From: Streptomyces guryensis
GTDB lineage: Bacteria; Actinomycetota; Actinomycetes; Streptomycetales; Streptomycetaceae
Direction of reading: 5' to 3'
Assembly (NCBI RefSeq): GCF_021261325.1
Contig: NZ_JAJSBI010000006.1
Coordinates: 124,001 to 188,000 of the forward strand
Length of the DNA stretch: 64,000 bases
Part shown: positions 1 through 9,330 of the stretch, piece by piece
How positions within the stretch are numbered: position 1 is the first letter of the stretch
How the letters are laid out: the number at the start of each line of letters is the position of its first letter
Position numbers and translations under genes: made by a program
Notes under the pieces: generated by a model
Database searches by the model: none
Told to the model about the DNA's origin: nothing
What the model saw: only the letters and a program-made list of their open reading frames with translations

Positions 1-25
1 GCTCTGCGGCTCAGCCGCTGCGACT

Positions 26-403
26 GTGCCGCTCCTCAGTGGCAGCCCGGTCGTCGCAGTAGCCCTCCTGCTGGTGTTCGTGGTGCTCGCAGGCGTGCAC
101 TCGCCGCTGGTCTTCCCCAAGTCGATCGATGCGCTGGAGGCGGAACGGCGCAGCGCGATCGACGGCCGACCGGTCGTCTTCTGGCGCTCGGGCTGCGCGT
201 ACTGTCTGCGCCTGCGTATCCGACTGGGCCGCAGCGCCCGTGAGTTGTACTGGGTCGACATCTGGCGTGACCCGGCGGGTGCGGCGAGGGTGAGGGCGGC
301 CAACGACGGCAACGAGACCGTACCGACCGTCGTGGTGGCAGGTAGGCCGCATGTCAACCCCGATCCGGAGTGGGTGCGTGAACAGCTCTCGCCCTCCGCG
401 TGA
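26..403 (+). CDS. Membrane-anchored glutaredoxin/mycoredoxin-like protein
   Basis: A 125-residue protein that probably acts as a small thiol-disulfide oxidoreductase. Residues 8-25 are hydrophobic and look like a signal anchor. Around residues 50-60 it has VVFWRSGCAYCLRLR, a CxxC active site in the setting of actinobacterial mycoredoxins, and further on TVPTVVV, the conserved cis-proline strand of the thioredoxin fold. The start used is a GTG. Because the window begins just upstream, a longer N-terminus cannot be excluded. It converges with the methyltransferase gene on the other strand, with about 30 bp between the stops. The family is known to reduce mycothiol or protein mixed disulfides; the substrate here is inferred. 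Confidence 0.8.
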   Translation: MPLLSGSPVVAVALLLVFVVLAGVHSPLVFPKSIDALEAERRSAIDGRPVVFWRSGCAYCLRLRIRLGRSARELYWVDIWRDPAGAARVRAANDGNETVPTVVVAGRPHVNPDPEWVREQLSPSA

Positions 404-435
404 TCGGGAGCGGTCTCCGGCCGACGAAGGCGAGT

Positions 436-1245
436 TCAAGGACGGACTCCGATCACGACATTGGCGTACAGCTCCTCGGAGGCCGTCAGACGTACCGTCA
501 GTCCGCTTTTGGTGAAGGCTTCGACGGCCGCGTCGGTCTGCCGTTCGCTCGTCTCGACGAGGAGGCAGCCGCCAGGGGCGAGCCAGCGGGGCGCTTCGGC
601 GGCGACGCGGCGCAGGACGTCGAGTCCGTCCGCGCCGCCGTCGAGCGCGACCAGCGGTTCGTGGTCGCGGGCCTCCGTGGGCAGCAGGCCGACCTCGCCG
701 GTGGGGACGTAGGGCACATTGGCTGCGAGGATGTCGACACGGCCGCGCAGATGGCCCGGCAGCGCCGCGAACAGGTCGCCCTCGTGGACCCGGCCGCCGA
801 CGGCGCCGACATTGCGACGGGCGCACCGCACGGCAGCGGGATCGATGTCGGCGGCGTGCAACTGGACGTGGCCGAGGGCGGTGGCCAGGGCCACGCCGAC
901 GGCACCCGAACCGCAGCACAGGTCGACCACGACGGACGCGTCCGGGACCTGGGCGAGAGCCTGTTCGACGAGGAACTCGGTGCGGCGGCGGGGCACGAAC
1001 ACGCCGGGTTCCACCGCGATGCGCAGACCGCGGAACTCGGCCCAGCCGACGACGAGTTCGAGGGGCAGGCCGGTGACCCGGCGGTCGACCATGGCGGCCA
1101 GTTCCTCCGGCGTACGGGCCGCGGCCAGGATCAACTCCGCCTCGTCCTCGGCGAAGACACAGCCGGCGGCACGCAGCACGGCGACGACGGACTCACGCGT
1201 GGAGGGCGATGGCAGGGAGGAAGGCGAAGGAGACAAGGGAGGCAT
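436..1245 (-). CDS. PrmC/HemK-related N5-glutamine methyltransferase family protein
   Basis: A 269-residue SAM-dependent methyltransferase. VDLCCGSGAVG (about 107-117) is the SAM-binding loop, and GVFVPRRRTEFL (81-92) sits where PrmC has its PRPETE element. The catalytic NPPY of PrmC is replaced by NVPYVP (176-181), the signature of the PrmC-related subfamily often annotated as a putative protein N5-glutamine methyltransferase. The substrate is therefore uncertain: true PrmC modifies the GGQ glutamine of release factors. The start chosen is the ATG with its reverse complement at 1243-1245. The frame stays open far upstream, but those residues are Arg/Gly-rich and look non-coding. The N-terminal Ser/Pro stretch could mean a slightly later start. 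Confidence 0.85.
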   Translation of the reverse strand: MPPLSPSPSSLPSPSTRESVVAVLRAAGCVFAEDEAELILAAARTPEELAAMVDRRVTGLPLELVVGWAEFRGLRIAVEPGVFVPRRRTEFLVEQALAQVPDASVVVDLCCGSGAVGVALATALGHVQLHAADIDPAAVRCARRNVGAVGGRVHEGDLFAALPGHLRGRVDILAANVPYVPTGEVGLLPTEARDHEPLVALDGGADGLDVLRRVAAEAPRWLAPGGCLLVETSERQTDAAVEAFTKSGLTVRLTASEELYANVVIGVRP

Positions 1246-1421
1246 GAAAGCCGAGAGCCTTTCGGTAAGTCGAAGGGCGCTCTCGCGGTCACCTACTGCC
1301 GGCGACCCGCGTCGACTCGAGGCGTGAGCACCCGACCTGACACAGCGGTAATGGGTCTCACCTCCTCGGTCTTCGGTGGCCGGGAGATTCCACGGCCGGA
1401 CGCCCACATTACCGCAAGGCG

Positions 1422-2495
1422 TCAGACGCCGACCGTCTCCTCGGCCTCTTCCTCCGCTTCCTCCTCGGCTGCCGCCTCGGACTTCTGCGCCTCGGCCACA
1501 TGGACGGGTGCGGTGGCGCTCACGGGCGCCTCGGCCCTGCCCCGCGCCCGCTCGTACGCGGCGGCGATCGCCGTGACGGCGAGGCCCAGCAGCAGCCACG
1601 CGGCCAGCGTCCATACGTTGCGGGAGAGGCCGTCGCTGTGGAAGTACAGGAGGCTGCGGGCGCCCTCGACGAATCCGGCGCCGTTCCAGAAGGCGTGCAG
1701 CGTACCGAAGAAGCCGTTCTGCAGGTCGGGGCGGAACAGACCGCCGGAGCTGGTGAAGTTGAGCATGACGAACAGCACCATCATGGCGAGGGTGGTCCAG
1801 CGCTTGAGGAAGGTGTGCAGGCCGACGCCGACGAAGAGGATGCCCGCGGAGTAGAGCCAGGCCATCCCCCACAGGCTCGCGAGGTCGTGGTGGGCGAGGT
1901 GGAAGACGGGCCCGGCGAGCAGCGCGCCGATGCCGCTGACGACGGCGGAGACGCCGAGTGCCAGCAGGGCACGCAGCCGCATGGGCAGACCGGCACCGGC
2001 GGCGCCGAGGGCGGCGACGGAGGCATAGGAGCCGATGCTCAGCGCGATCAGCAGGAAGAACAGGCCCTGCCCGGTGGGATCGTCGTCGACCGGGGCGGCC
2101 ACGTCGGTGACCTTGAGTACGGCGCCCTGCTCCGCGGCGACGGGCGTGAAGACCTTCTCGACGGCCGTGGCGTCCATGTCGGAGGCGGCGCTGGCGACCA
2201 CCAGCTCCGGCGTCTTGGCGCTGGGCACGTAGGCGCCCGTGATGTCACGGGAGTCGAGCAGGCCGACGGCCTCCGAGCGGGTGGCGACGGTGCGGACGTC
2301 GAGCCTGTCCCCCGCCTTGTCCTTGACGGTCTGCGCGAACACCTTCACCTGCGGGCCGGAGCCGACGACGGCGACGGGCAGATGGTGGGGCTCCGGGGTC
2401 ACGAACGCCCCCATGTAGGCGAACCCCATGCCGATGCACATCAGCAGCGGGGTGATCAGGTGCGTGATCACATGGCGCAGGGCCGGAGACCTCAT
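1422..2495 (-). CDS. YhgE/Pip-like (ABC-2 type) membrane protein
   Basis: A 357-residue integral membrane protein. One transmembrane helix near the N-terminus (about 8-30) is followed by an extracytoplasmic domain of about 110 residues, then five hydrophobic helices (about 145-166, 174-198, 207-229, 235-251, 296-316) and a Glu-rich cytoplasmic tail. This one-plus-five layout with a large loop matches YhgE/Pip and ABC-2 permease-like proteins. There is no ATPase gene beside it. It is transcribed divergently from a MarR regulator across a 100-bp gap containing two MarR-type dyads, so MarR control is likely. The function could be efflux or envelope stress tolerance; the sequence does not decide. 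Confidence 0.7.
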   Translation of the reverse strand: MRSPALRHVITHLITPLLMCIGMGFAYMGAFVTPEPHHLPVAVVGSGPQVKVFAQTVKDKAGDRLDVRTVATRSEAVGLLDSRDITGAYVPSAKTPELVVASAASDMDATAVEKVFTPVAAEQGAVLKVTDVAAPVDDDPTGQGLFFLLIALSIGSYASVAALGAAGAGLPMRLRALLALGVSAVVSGIGALLAGPVFHLAHHDLASLWGMAWLYSAGILFVGVGLHTFLKRWTTLAMMVLFVMLNFTSSGGLFRPDLQNGFFGTLHAFWNGAGFVEGARSLLYFHSDGLSRNVWTLAAWLLLGLAVTAIAAAYERARGRAEAPVSATAPVHVAEAQKSEAAAEEEAEEEAEETVGV

Positions 2496-2514
2496 CGCTC
2501 ACAACCTCCAAATG

Positions 2515-2555
2515 GTTGGCTTATACAACTCTAACTTCAAGTTGTACTATACAAC
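2515..2555. promoter_or_regulatory. Tandem MarR-type operator dyads
   Basis: GTTGTA-CTA-TACAAC (2541-2555) is a perfect 6-bp inverted repeat. GTTGGC-TTA-TACAAC (2515-2529) is an imperfect copy whose centre lies 26 bp away. Both lie in an unusually AT-rich stretch between the membrane-protein gene and the MarR gene, where an autoregulatory MarR operator is expected. Confidence 0.6.
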
Positions 2556-2599
2556 CAAGTGGGATGGGGTGGTATTCCGTGATGAACGAGGGAGGCCCG

Positions 2600-3037
2600 A
2601 TGGAAGCAGACGAAGCCGTGGAGACGATCCAGCACGAGATGACGGTCTTCGCCCGCCGCGCCCGTGCCTCGGCCGGCCGTATGCACCCCGAGCTGTCGCT
2701 GGTCTCGTACACGCTGCTCGGGCATCTGGAGGAGAGGGGCGGCTGCCGGGCCACCGACCTGGCGGCGCACTACGCCCTGGACAAGTCCACGGTCAGCCGT
2801 CAGGTGGCCGCCCTGGAGCGGGCCCGGCTCGTCGAGCGGCGCCTGGACCCGGACGACCACCGCGTCCAGGTCCTGCACCTGACCGAGGCCGGGCGCCGGA
2901 TCCTCGCCCAGGTCACCGACAGCCGCCGGGCGGCCTTCCGGGAGCGGCTGGAGGACTGGCCGGCGGAGGACCTGCGGCGGTTCGCCGGCTATCTCGTGCG
3001 CTACAACGCGTGGGCGCCCCCCGACGACGAAGCCTAG
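2600..3037 (+). CDS. MarR family transcriptional regulator
   Basis: A 145-residue winged-helix regulator. The recognition region reads ATDLAAHYALDKSTVSRQVAALERARLVERR, followed by the wing DPDDHRVQVLHLTEAGRR, both diagnostic of MarR. The ATG at 2600 is preferred over upstream candidates because GAGGGAGG at 2588-2595 is a good ribosome binding site. It is divergent from the ABC-2-like membrane gene, with two dyads between them, so it probably represses both. Its last bases overlap the convergent GNAT gene by four. Confidence 0.9.
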   Translation: MEADEAVETIQHEMTVFARRARASAGRMHPELSLVSYTLLGHLEERGGCRATDLAAHYALDKSTVSRQVAALERARLVERRLDPDDHRVQVLHLTEAGRRILAQVTDSRRAAFRERLEDWPAEDLRRFAGYLVRYNAWAPPDDEA

Positions 3038-3744
3038 GATGCCGCCAACTCCCGTTCGCCCGTGAGGGGTTCGGGAGCCCGGGCCGCCAGGAACGCGGTG
3101 GTGCGGCGCAGCCGGAAGCCGAGGGACTCATAGAGGCGGATGGCGTTGGTGTTGCCCGCGCCGGTATGCAGGAACGGGGTCTCACCGCGCGCCCGGATGC
3201 CGTGGGCCACGGCGAGGATCAGCCGGGTCGCGAGGCCCTCGCCGCGGAAGGCGGGGTCGGTGCACACGGCGCTGATCTCGGTCCAGCCCGGCGGGTGCAG
3301 CCGCTCCCCCGCCATCGCTATCAGCGCGCCGCCCCGGCGTATGCCGAGGTAGGTGCCGAGCTCGATGGTGCGGGGCAGGAAGGGGCCGGGCCGGGTGCGT
3401 TCGACCAGGTCGAGCATCTCGGGCACGTCGGCGGCGCCGAGACGGACGGCCTCCGGGTCCGGTGCGGCGGCGATGCCGTCGTCGACGAGCTGCACGCCGT
3501 CCACATGGAAGGTGACCTCCCAGCCGGCAGGGAGCGCGCCGCAGTAGCCGGCGAGCGGCACCTCCGCCCCGGGGCCCGCCAGCGCCGCGAGGTCGGCCCA
3601 GTCGTCGGGGCCGGGCTCGTCGGGCAGCGCGAGCCACGGCGACACGCCCTCGGGGTAGCGCAGCACCCGGCCGCGCCGCTCCGCGAAGTGCGCGTGCGGG
3701 CCGGTGAGCGAGGCGAGGGCGGGGTTGTCCAGGACGTGGCTCAT
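3034..3744 (-). CDS. GNAT family N-acetyltransferase (FR47-like)
   Basis: A 236-residue protein with a C-terminal GNAT fold. ISAVCTDPAFRGEGLATRLILAVAH is the acetyl-CoA pyrophosphate-binding motif A, and NAIRLYESLGFR is motif B. The N-terminal half is the divergent FR47-type extension, consistent with tandem-GNAT-like proteins of about 230 residues. Its start overlaps the stop of the upstream quinone oxidoreductase gene (ATGA, 3741-3744), so the two are translationally coupled. The acceptor substrate is unknown. Confidence 0.85.
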   Translation of the reverse strand: MSHVLDNPALASLTGPHAHFAERRGRVLRYPEGVSPWLALPDEPGPDDWADLAALAGPGAEVPLAGYCGALPAGWEVTFHVDGVQLVDDGIAAAPDPEAVRLGAADVPEMLDLVERTRPGPFLPRTIELGTYLGIRRGGALIAMAGERLHPPGWTEISAVCTDPAFRGEGLATRLILAVAHGIRARGETPFLHTGAGNTNAIRLYESLGFRLRRTTAFLAARAPEPLTGERELAAS

Positions 3745-4655
3745 CGCGCGACCTCGATGACGATCTTGCCGCGGGCGTGGCCCTCCTCGACGGTGCGCAG
3801 CGCCTCACCGGCACGCTCCAGCGGGAAGGTCCGCGTCACGTGCGGGTCCAGGTCGCCGCGCACCACGAGGTCGGCCACGGCCGTGAGCCGGTCGGAGGTG
3901 CGCACCCGGGCGACGCGGGCGCCGCCCAGTTTCTCCACGACCTCGGGCGGGGCGCCGGCCGTGATCAGCTTGGTCCGGTCGGTGAGCAGCGTCGCCGCCT
4001 CCTCCAGGACGTCGCCGCCCACCAGGTCGTACACGCCGTCGACACCGCCCGGTACGCGCCCGGTCCAGCCCGGGCCGGACGCCACGTGCTCCGCGCCCAG
4101 CGATGCGATGAAGTCCTGCTTGGCCTCGCTCGCGAGCCCCACGACCCGCAGGCCCAGCGCGCGGGCGATCTGCACTGCCGCGACACCGACCCCGCCGCCC
4201 GCGCCGGTCACCAGGACGGTGGCTCCGGCCGGCAGGTCCAGCTGGCGGATTCCGTCGTACGCCGTCACGGCCGAGACAGGCAAGGTGGCGGCGTCGGTGA
4301 AGGAGAGCGCGTCGGGCTTGTGCGCGATCAGGTCGACCGACAGCAGCGCGTACTCGGAGTACCCGCCGACGACGGGCCGGCCGAACACGGCGTCCCCGAG
4401 GGCGAACCCCTCGACTCCCTCACCGGCCTCCTCCACGACGCCGGAGACCTCGCTGCCGAAGTAGGCGGGGAAGTCATGCCCGCCGCTCTCGCCGGCGCGG
4501 CGGTAGCCGGTGCGCTGCTTCCAGTCGACGGGGTTCACTCCCGCGGCACGCACCGCGACGAGCACCTGGCCGGGGCCGGGGTTCGGCCGGTCCACGTCCA
4601 CGAGGGCCTCGGCCTCCGGTCCGCTGTAGCGCGTGAAGACGTACGCCTTGGGCAT
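3741..4655 (-). CDS. NADP-dependent quinone oxidoreductase (MDR/zinc-type alcohol dehydrogenase superfamily)
   Basis: A 304-residue medium-chain reductase. VRAAGVNPVDWKQRTG and the GSEVSGVVEEAGEGV segment are typical of quinone-oxidoreductase members without catalytic zinc. VLVTGAGGGVGVAAVQIARALG is the Rossmann nucleotide-binding motif. It probably reduces quinones or enones with NADPH. The start is placed at MPKAYVF (reverse complement of the ATG at 4653-4655), preceded by GGAG-rich sequence, rather than 22 codons upstream where the peptide looks random. It is the first gene of a two-gene unit with the GNAT gene. Confidence 0.88.
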   Translation of the reverse strand: MPKAYVFTRYSGPEAEALVDVDRPNPGPGQVLVAVRAAGVNPVDWKQRTGYRRAGESGGHDFPAYFGSEVSGVVEEAGEGVEGFALGDAVFGRPVVGGYSEYALLSVDLIAHKPDALSFTDAATLPVSAVTAYDGIRQLDLPAGATVLVTGAGGGVGVAAVQIARALGLRVVGLASEAKQDFIASLGAEHVASGPGWTGRVPGGVDGVYDLVGGDVLEEAATLLTDRTKLITAGAPPEVVEKLGGARVARVRTSDRLTAVADLVVRGDLDPHVTRTFPLERAGEALRTVEEGHARGKIVIEVAR

Positions 4656-4871
4656 CTGCTCCCACTCTCCTTCGCTGCCGTCTGGCTCACCGGTTGTACG
4701 GGGCACCGGTTCCGGCACCACTCGCCAAGGAGGATCGGCGGCCGGCTATTCCCGGGGTGCCGGAGTCTTCATACGGCCTTAATGATCGCGGGCAGGCCCG
4801 GGGCCGGGGCACGCCTGACGAGCACGTACGGTTGACCGCGTAAGCAATCACTTCCGTCCCGCTGGATCCGC

Positions 4872-5469
<598 letters not shown>

Positions 5470-5477
<8 letters not shown>

Positions 5478-6252
5478 GCAACTGACGCAACGGTCCACCT
5501 CCACCGGGTTCACTCCCCCGACCCGCTTCGCGGTGCCCGGCCGGATCGCCGTGAGCAACCGGGCGGCCTCGGTCTGGCAGACCGCCACACTCACCGAGAT
5601 CCGCCGCGAGACCCCGCACGCGGCCACCTTCCGGTTCGCGGTGCCCGACTGGGAGGGGCATCTGCCCGGCCAGCACCTGATGCTGCGGCTGACCGCTCAG
5701 GACGGCTATGTGGCCCAGCGCCACTATTCGATCGCGTCCGCGCCCGACGACCCGGGGCACATCGAGCTGACCCTGGACCATGTGGAGGGCGGCGAGGTCT
5801 CGGGCTGGTTCCACACCGTGGCCGAGCCGGGTGACCAGGTCGCATTGCGCGGCCCGCTCAGCGGCTTCTTCGCCTGGCCGGGCGACCGGCCCGCACTGCT
5901 GGTCGGAGCCGGCTCCGGCGTCGTACCGCTGATGTCGATGGTGCGGCACCACCGCGCGCGCGGCCTGGCTGTGCCGCTGCGGCTGCTGGTGTCCGCGCGC
6001 AGTCCCGAAGAGCTCATCTACGCGCGCGAGTTCGGGGCGGAGACGAGGCCCCTGTTCACGCGGCGCGCACCACAGGGTGTGCCGGTGGGACGTATGGCGG
6101 CCGCACATGTGGCGCCGCTCCTGGACGAGCAGCCTCCGGGTGGGTGGGAGGCCTATGTGTGCGGTTCGAACGCCTTCGCCGAGCACGCCTCGCGGCTGCT
6201 CGTCGAGGCGGGGCAGCCCGTGGACCGGATCCGGATCGAACGCTTCGGCTGA
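5470..6252 (+). CDS. FAD-binding oxidoreductase (ferredoxin-NADP+ reductase type)
   Basis: A 260-residue flavoprotein reductase. RHYSIAS (84-90) is the FAD isoalloxazine-binding motif RxYS. LLVGAGSGVVPLMSM (about 141-155) is the NAD(P)H pyrophosphate loop, and AYVCGSNAF the CG-type nicotinamide motif. The protein ends in ERFG with no [2Fe-2S] domain. It overlaps the molybdoenzyme gene by 8 bp and very likely is its redox partner. Confidence 0.88.
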
Positions 6253-6410
6253 TCGCAGGACCGTACCGCGCGCCGTACCGCAATGAGCGATCTCCTGCGT
6301 GCTGGGTACCCGATGTCCCTGGGCACTCGCGCGCATACGCGGTGCGGAGGGACAATACGGACCGAAGACGATACGGCCCCTCCGGCTCCGGTGACGGCGA
6401 GGAGGTCGAC

Positions 6411-6995
6411 ATGCGAACCCGGGTGCGCGGCTGGCGCTGGCGGCGCAATCCGCTGCGGCGTCGGTCGGACATGGTCGAGGCGTGGACGGCGCTGGTCGTC
6501 TCGGTCCTGTTGTTCGTGGGCGCGCCGCTGGCGGGGGCGCTCGCAGGCTGGTGGGCCCATGACGAGGCGCGGGCCTTGGCGGTGGCACAGGGCGCCGCAC
6601 GTCACCGCGTGCGGGCCGAGGTCGTCGGCAGGACACCCGACAGGCTGCCCTCGGTGCAGGGCGGCCGGGACCACTCGTACCGGGCGGAGGTGCGCTGGAC
6701 GGACCCCGCGACCGGCACGCACACCGTGAACGCACTCGTCCCGGCGGGCACCCGGCACGGCGACACCGTGGCCGTCTGGTTCGACGCCCGGGGCAGGGCC
6801 GTTCCCCCGCCGCCGGGCGAGGCCCAGATCTGGCAGCACACCGTGACCATCGGCACCTGCGCCACGGGCGGCGCGGTCGCCGTGGTGCTCCTGGCGAATG
6901 CCGTGGTGCGTCGCGTGTCCACCGGCCACCGGCTGGGCGAGTGGGAGCGCGAGTGGGCACGGACCGAGCCGGAGTGGACCCGGCGTCGGGCGTGA
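6411..6995 (+). CDS. Rv1733c-like two-helix membrane protein
   Basis: A 194-residue membrane protein. The N-terminus is Arg-rich (RGWRWRRNPLRRRSD), as in the actinobacterial Rv1733c family. One transmembrane helix lies near 23-48 and a second near 145-165, with an extracytoplasmic beta-rich segment (YRAEVRWTDPATG) between them. The ATG at 6411 has GAGGAGG six bases upstream. The frame is open further upstream inside the reductase gene, but that part is non-coding in style. The function of this family is unknown. Confidence 0.8.
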   Translation: MRTRVRGWRWRRNPLRRRSDMVEAWTALVVSVLLFVGAPLAGALAGWWAHDEARALAVAQGAARHRVRAEVVGRTPDRLPSVQGGRDHSYRAEVRWTDPATGTHTVNALVPAGTRHGDTVAVWFDARGRAVPPPPGEAQIWQHTVTIGTCATGGAVAVVLLANAVVRRVSTGHRLGEWEREWARTEPEWTRRRA

Positions 6996-7009
6996 CGCAC
7001 ACGGGCCGG

Positions 7010-7741
7010 TCAGGCGGAGAGCCAGTCGACGTAGCGGGTGGGCGCGAGCTGCGCCTCCTTGTCGGTGAGGACGTCGCCCTTGACGGCGGCGAACATGCCG
7101 GCGGTGGGGTCGGTGACGACGGTGCGACGGTCGCCCTTGTGGGACAGGGTGATCCGGCCCAGCTCGTCCAGGGTGAAGATCTCGGGGCCGCCGATGTTGC
7201 GCATGCCGTTCAACGGGGCACCCACGGCGACCTCCGCCACCGCGGCGGCCACGTCCTTGGCGGCGATCGGCTGGATGGGGGTGGCGGGCAGCCGGACGGT
7301 GTCGCCGTCCGCGGTCCACGACAGGACGGCGTCCATGAACTCCATGAACTGGGTCGCCCGGACGATCGAGTAGGGGATCGGCCCGGCCGCGAGGATGGTC
7401 TCCTGGAGGGCCTTGGCGCGGTAGTAGTCCAGCTCCGGCACCAGGTCCGTGCCGACGATCGAGAGGATGACGAAGTGGCCGACCCCGCCCTTCTGGGCCG
7501 CGGCCACCAGGTTGTCCATCGAGGTCTGGAAGAAGGCCGGGGAGGCGTCGTCGAAGGTCGGGGAATTCGTCAGGTTGACCACGACGTCGGCTCCCGCCAC
7601 GGCCTCGTCCAGCCCCCGGCCACTGATGACGTCGACTCCGGTGGACTGCGAGTGAGGTACCGCCTCGTGCCCGGCGGCGTTGAGGTTCTTGACGACCTGT
7701 GACCCGATCAGCCCGGTACCGCCGATGACTGCGAACTTCAT
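7010..7741 (-). CDS. NmrA-like NAD(P)-binding protein
   Basis: A 243-residue atypical short-chain dehydrogenase. MKFAVIGGTGLIGSQVVKNL is the N-terminal Rossmann motif. DYYRAKALQETIL keeps the YxxxK pair, and PYSIVRATQFMEF is typical of NmrA/nucleoside-sugar-epimerase-like proteins. These often sense NAD(P) or reduce quinones rather than act on sugars. The start is at MKFAV; upstream in-frame residues are Arg/His-rich and unlikely. Only about 100 bp separate it from the nitroreductase gene, which reads in the same direction. Confidence 0.85.
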   Translation of the reverse strand: MKFAVIGGTGLIGSQVVKNLNAAGHEAVPHSQSTGVDVISGRGLDEAVAGADVVVNLTNSPTFDDASPAFFQTSMDNLVAAAQKGGVGHFVILSIVGTDLVPELDYYRAKALQETILAAGPIPYSIVRATQFMEFMDAVLSWTADGDTVRLPATPIQPIAAKDVAAAVAEVAVGAPLNGMRNIGGPEIFTLDELGRITLSHKGDRRTVVTDPTAGMFAAVKGDVLTDKEAQLAPTRYVDWLSA

Positions 7742-7840
7742 GACATGCCTTTCGTCGGGGTTTTCCATGCGATGTGATCTATGCCCCACCTTGTCGGTGC
7801 GGCCAGGGGTGGTGCCTCGATCGGCGGAGAGCGGGCGGGT

Positions 7841-8509
7841 TCAGCAGCCGTCGACGAACGTGACCGTCTCGTCGAGCGGCGCCCGGCCCGTACGGGCACA
7901 GTCCACCGTGGCGTCCTCGAACCCGATCGACAAGCCGCAGAAGAGGACAAGCCCGTCCGGCGGCGACAGGATCTCGGCGACGGTCCTGCGATACACCGAC
8001 CAGGCCATCTGGGGGCAGCTGTGCAGCCCTTCGGCGCGCAGCAACAGCATGACGGTCTGCAGATACATGCCGACGTCGGCCCATTGCGCCGCCCCCATGC
8101 CTCGGTCGATGTAGCAGAACAGGGCCGCGGGCGCGCCGAAACACTCCCAGTTCGCGGCCGCCGCCCGCTGACGCGCCTCCCAGTCCTCGCGCGAGATGCC
8201 GAGTGCTCCGTAGCGCTGTTCCCCGAAGGCGGATCGGCGCTCGCGGTACGGGGACTTCAGTGCGGGCGGGTACATCTCGTACTCCCGCTCGTCCCAGGGG
8301 TCGCCCGCGGCCACGCGCTCACCGGCGCGCTTCTTGAGTTCCGCCAGCGGCCCGCCGGTCAGCACATAGGCATGCCACGGCTGCATGTTCGATCCGGACG
8401 GTGACCAAGCGGCGGCGCACAGCACGCGCTCCAGCACCTCCCTCGGGACGTGCCGGTCGGTGAATCCGCGTACCGCCCGCCGGCTCGTGACCGCCTCGTA
8501 GACGTTCAA
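7841..8509 (-). CDS. Nitroreductase family protein
   Basis: A 222-residue FMN-dependent oxidoreductase. SRRAVRGFTDRHVP (about 9-22) and WSPSGSNMQPWHAYVL (about 35-50) are the FMN phosphate- and ring-binding segments of the family. The C-terminal ILSPPDGLVLFCGLSIGFED is the usual cofactor-proximal loop. It probably reduces nitroaromatics or quinones with NAD(P)H. A 36-bp palindrome lies about 45 bp upstream, so the gene is probably tightly repressed, although no regulator gene adjoins it. Confidence 0.88.
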   Translation of the reverse strand: MNVYEAVTSRRAVRGFTDRHVPREVLERVLCAAAWSPSGSNMQPWHAYVLTGGPLAELKKRAGERVAAGDPWDEREYEMYPPALKSPYRERRSAFGEQRYGALGISREDWEARQRAAAANWECFGAPAALFCYIDRGMGAAQWADVGMYLQTVMLLLRAEGLHSCPQMAWSVYRRTVAEILSPPDGLVLFCGLSIGFEDATVDCARTGRAPLDETVTFVDGC

Positions 8510-8551
8510 GATCGACTGCCTCCTGGCTGCTCAGCGCGTTCATCCTCGTTG

Positions 8552-8587
8552 CATGGGAGATAGTATCACTCGATACCATCTCCCATG
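8552..8587. promoter_or_regulatory. 36-bp near-perfect palindrome before the nitroreductase
   Basis: The outer arms are CATGGGAGAT and ATCTCCCATG, and the inner arms contain GTATC and GATAC around a CT centre. Fifteen of the sixteen outer base pairs match. It lies 43 bp upstream of the nitroreductase start and in this position would cover its promoter. It looks like an operator for a TetR-, MarR- or HxlR-type dimer pair. Confidence 0.65.
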
Positions 8588-8623
8588 TAACTATCGCTGG
8601 GCCTGAAAACGCCCGGCCGGCCG

Positions 8624-9330
8624 TCAGGCGCGGCAGCGCAGCATCTCAAGTGGGGGGCAGCTACGAAGTCCGCCCAGAAGTCGGCGCCGAAGGCGCGCAC
8701 ACCGGCGTCGGACACGTCCACCGGGACCCAGATCGGCTCGCCGAATCCCGCCGCCCGCAGACAGTGCTCGTAGACCTCGCGGCGCGGGGCGGTGGCGATG
8801 ATCTCGATCGGCGGGTCGAGCAGCGCCGTCACCCGGAAGCGAGGTCCGGTCTCGGTCTCCTCGCCGGTCGCCTCGCAGAGAAAGCCGTACTTCTCCAGGG
8901 ACGGCCCGTCGGAGACGAAGTCGGGTGACTGCATGAGCGCGAAGAACTCTGCGCCGGGCTTCAGGCTCCGGTGCACGTTGCGGCACATCCGTTCCATGGC
9001 GGCGACGTCCTGCGCGTAGTTGAGCATCTGAACCGCTGTGGCGATGTCGAACCGGCGCTCCAGAGGCCGCAGTTCGGACACGTCGCCCACCTCGTAGCGC
9101 ACGCCGGGCGGATCGCACGCCTCCAACTCCCGTGCCACGGCGACCATTTCACCGGAGATGTCGATTCCGAGTACGTCCGTGGCGCCGCGCCGCCTGAACT
9201 CCCTGCTGTAGAAGCCGGTACCGGAGGCAGGGCCGAGGATCGACTTGCCGCGCACGTCTTAGACCATGTCCAGAATGCCGGGTACCTCCGCGTACTGCGT
9301 CAGCGGCAGGGACTTGAGAGGTGGCCGCCG
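8624..9330 (-). pseudogene. Class I SAM-dependent methyltransferase, disrupted
   Basis: The translated frame reads YAEVPGILDMV, then TAA (9259-9261 on the plus strand), then DVRGKSILGPASGTGFYSREF. This is one continuous methyltransferase sequence interrupted by an in-frame stop in front of SAM motif I, whose usual D-x-A/G-x-G-TG also reads GPASGTG. Near the 3' end the frame shifts at a run of six C (minus strand, about 8652-8657): FWADFVA continues in another frame as PPLEMLRCRA and a TGA at 8624. The N-terminus is also missing, since homology begins immediately after the VOC gene stop. No intact product is possible, although a GTG at 9255 could give a truncated protein. Confidence 0.8.
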
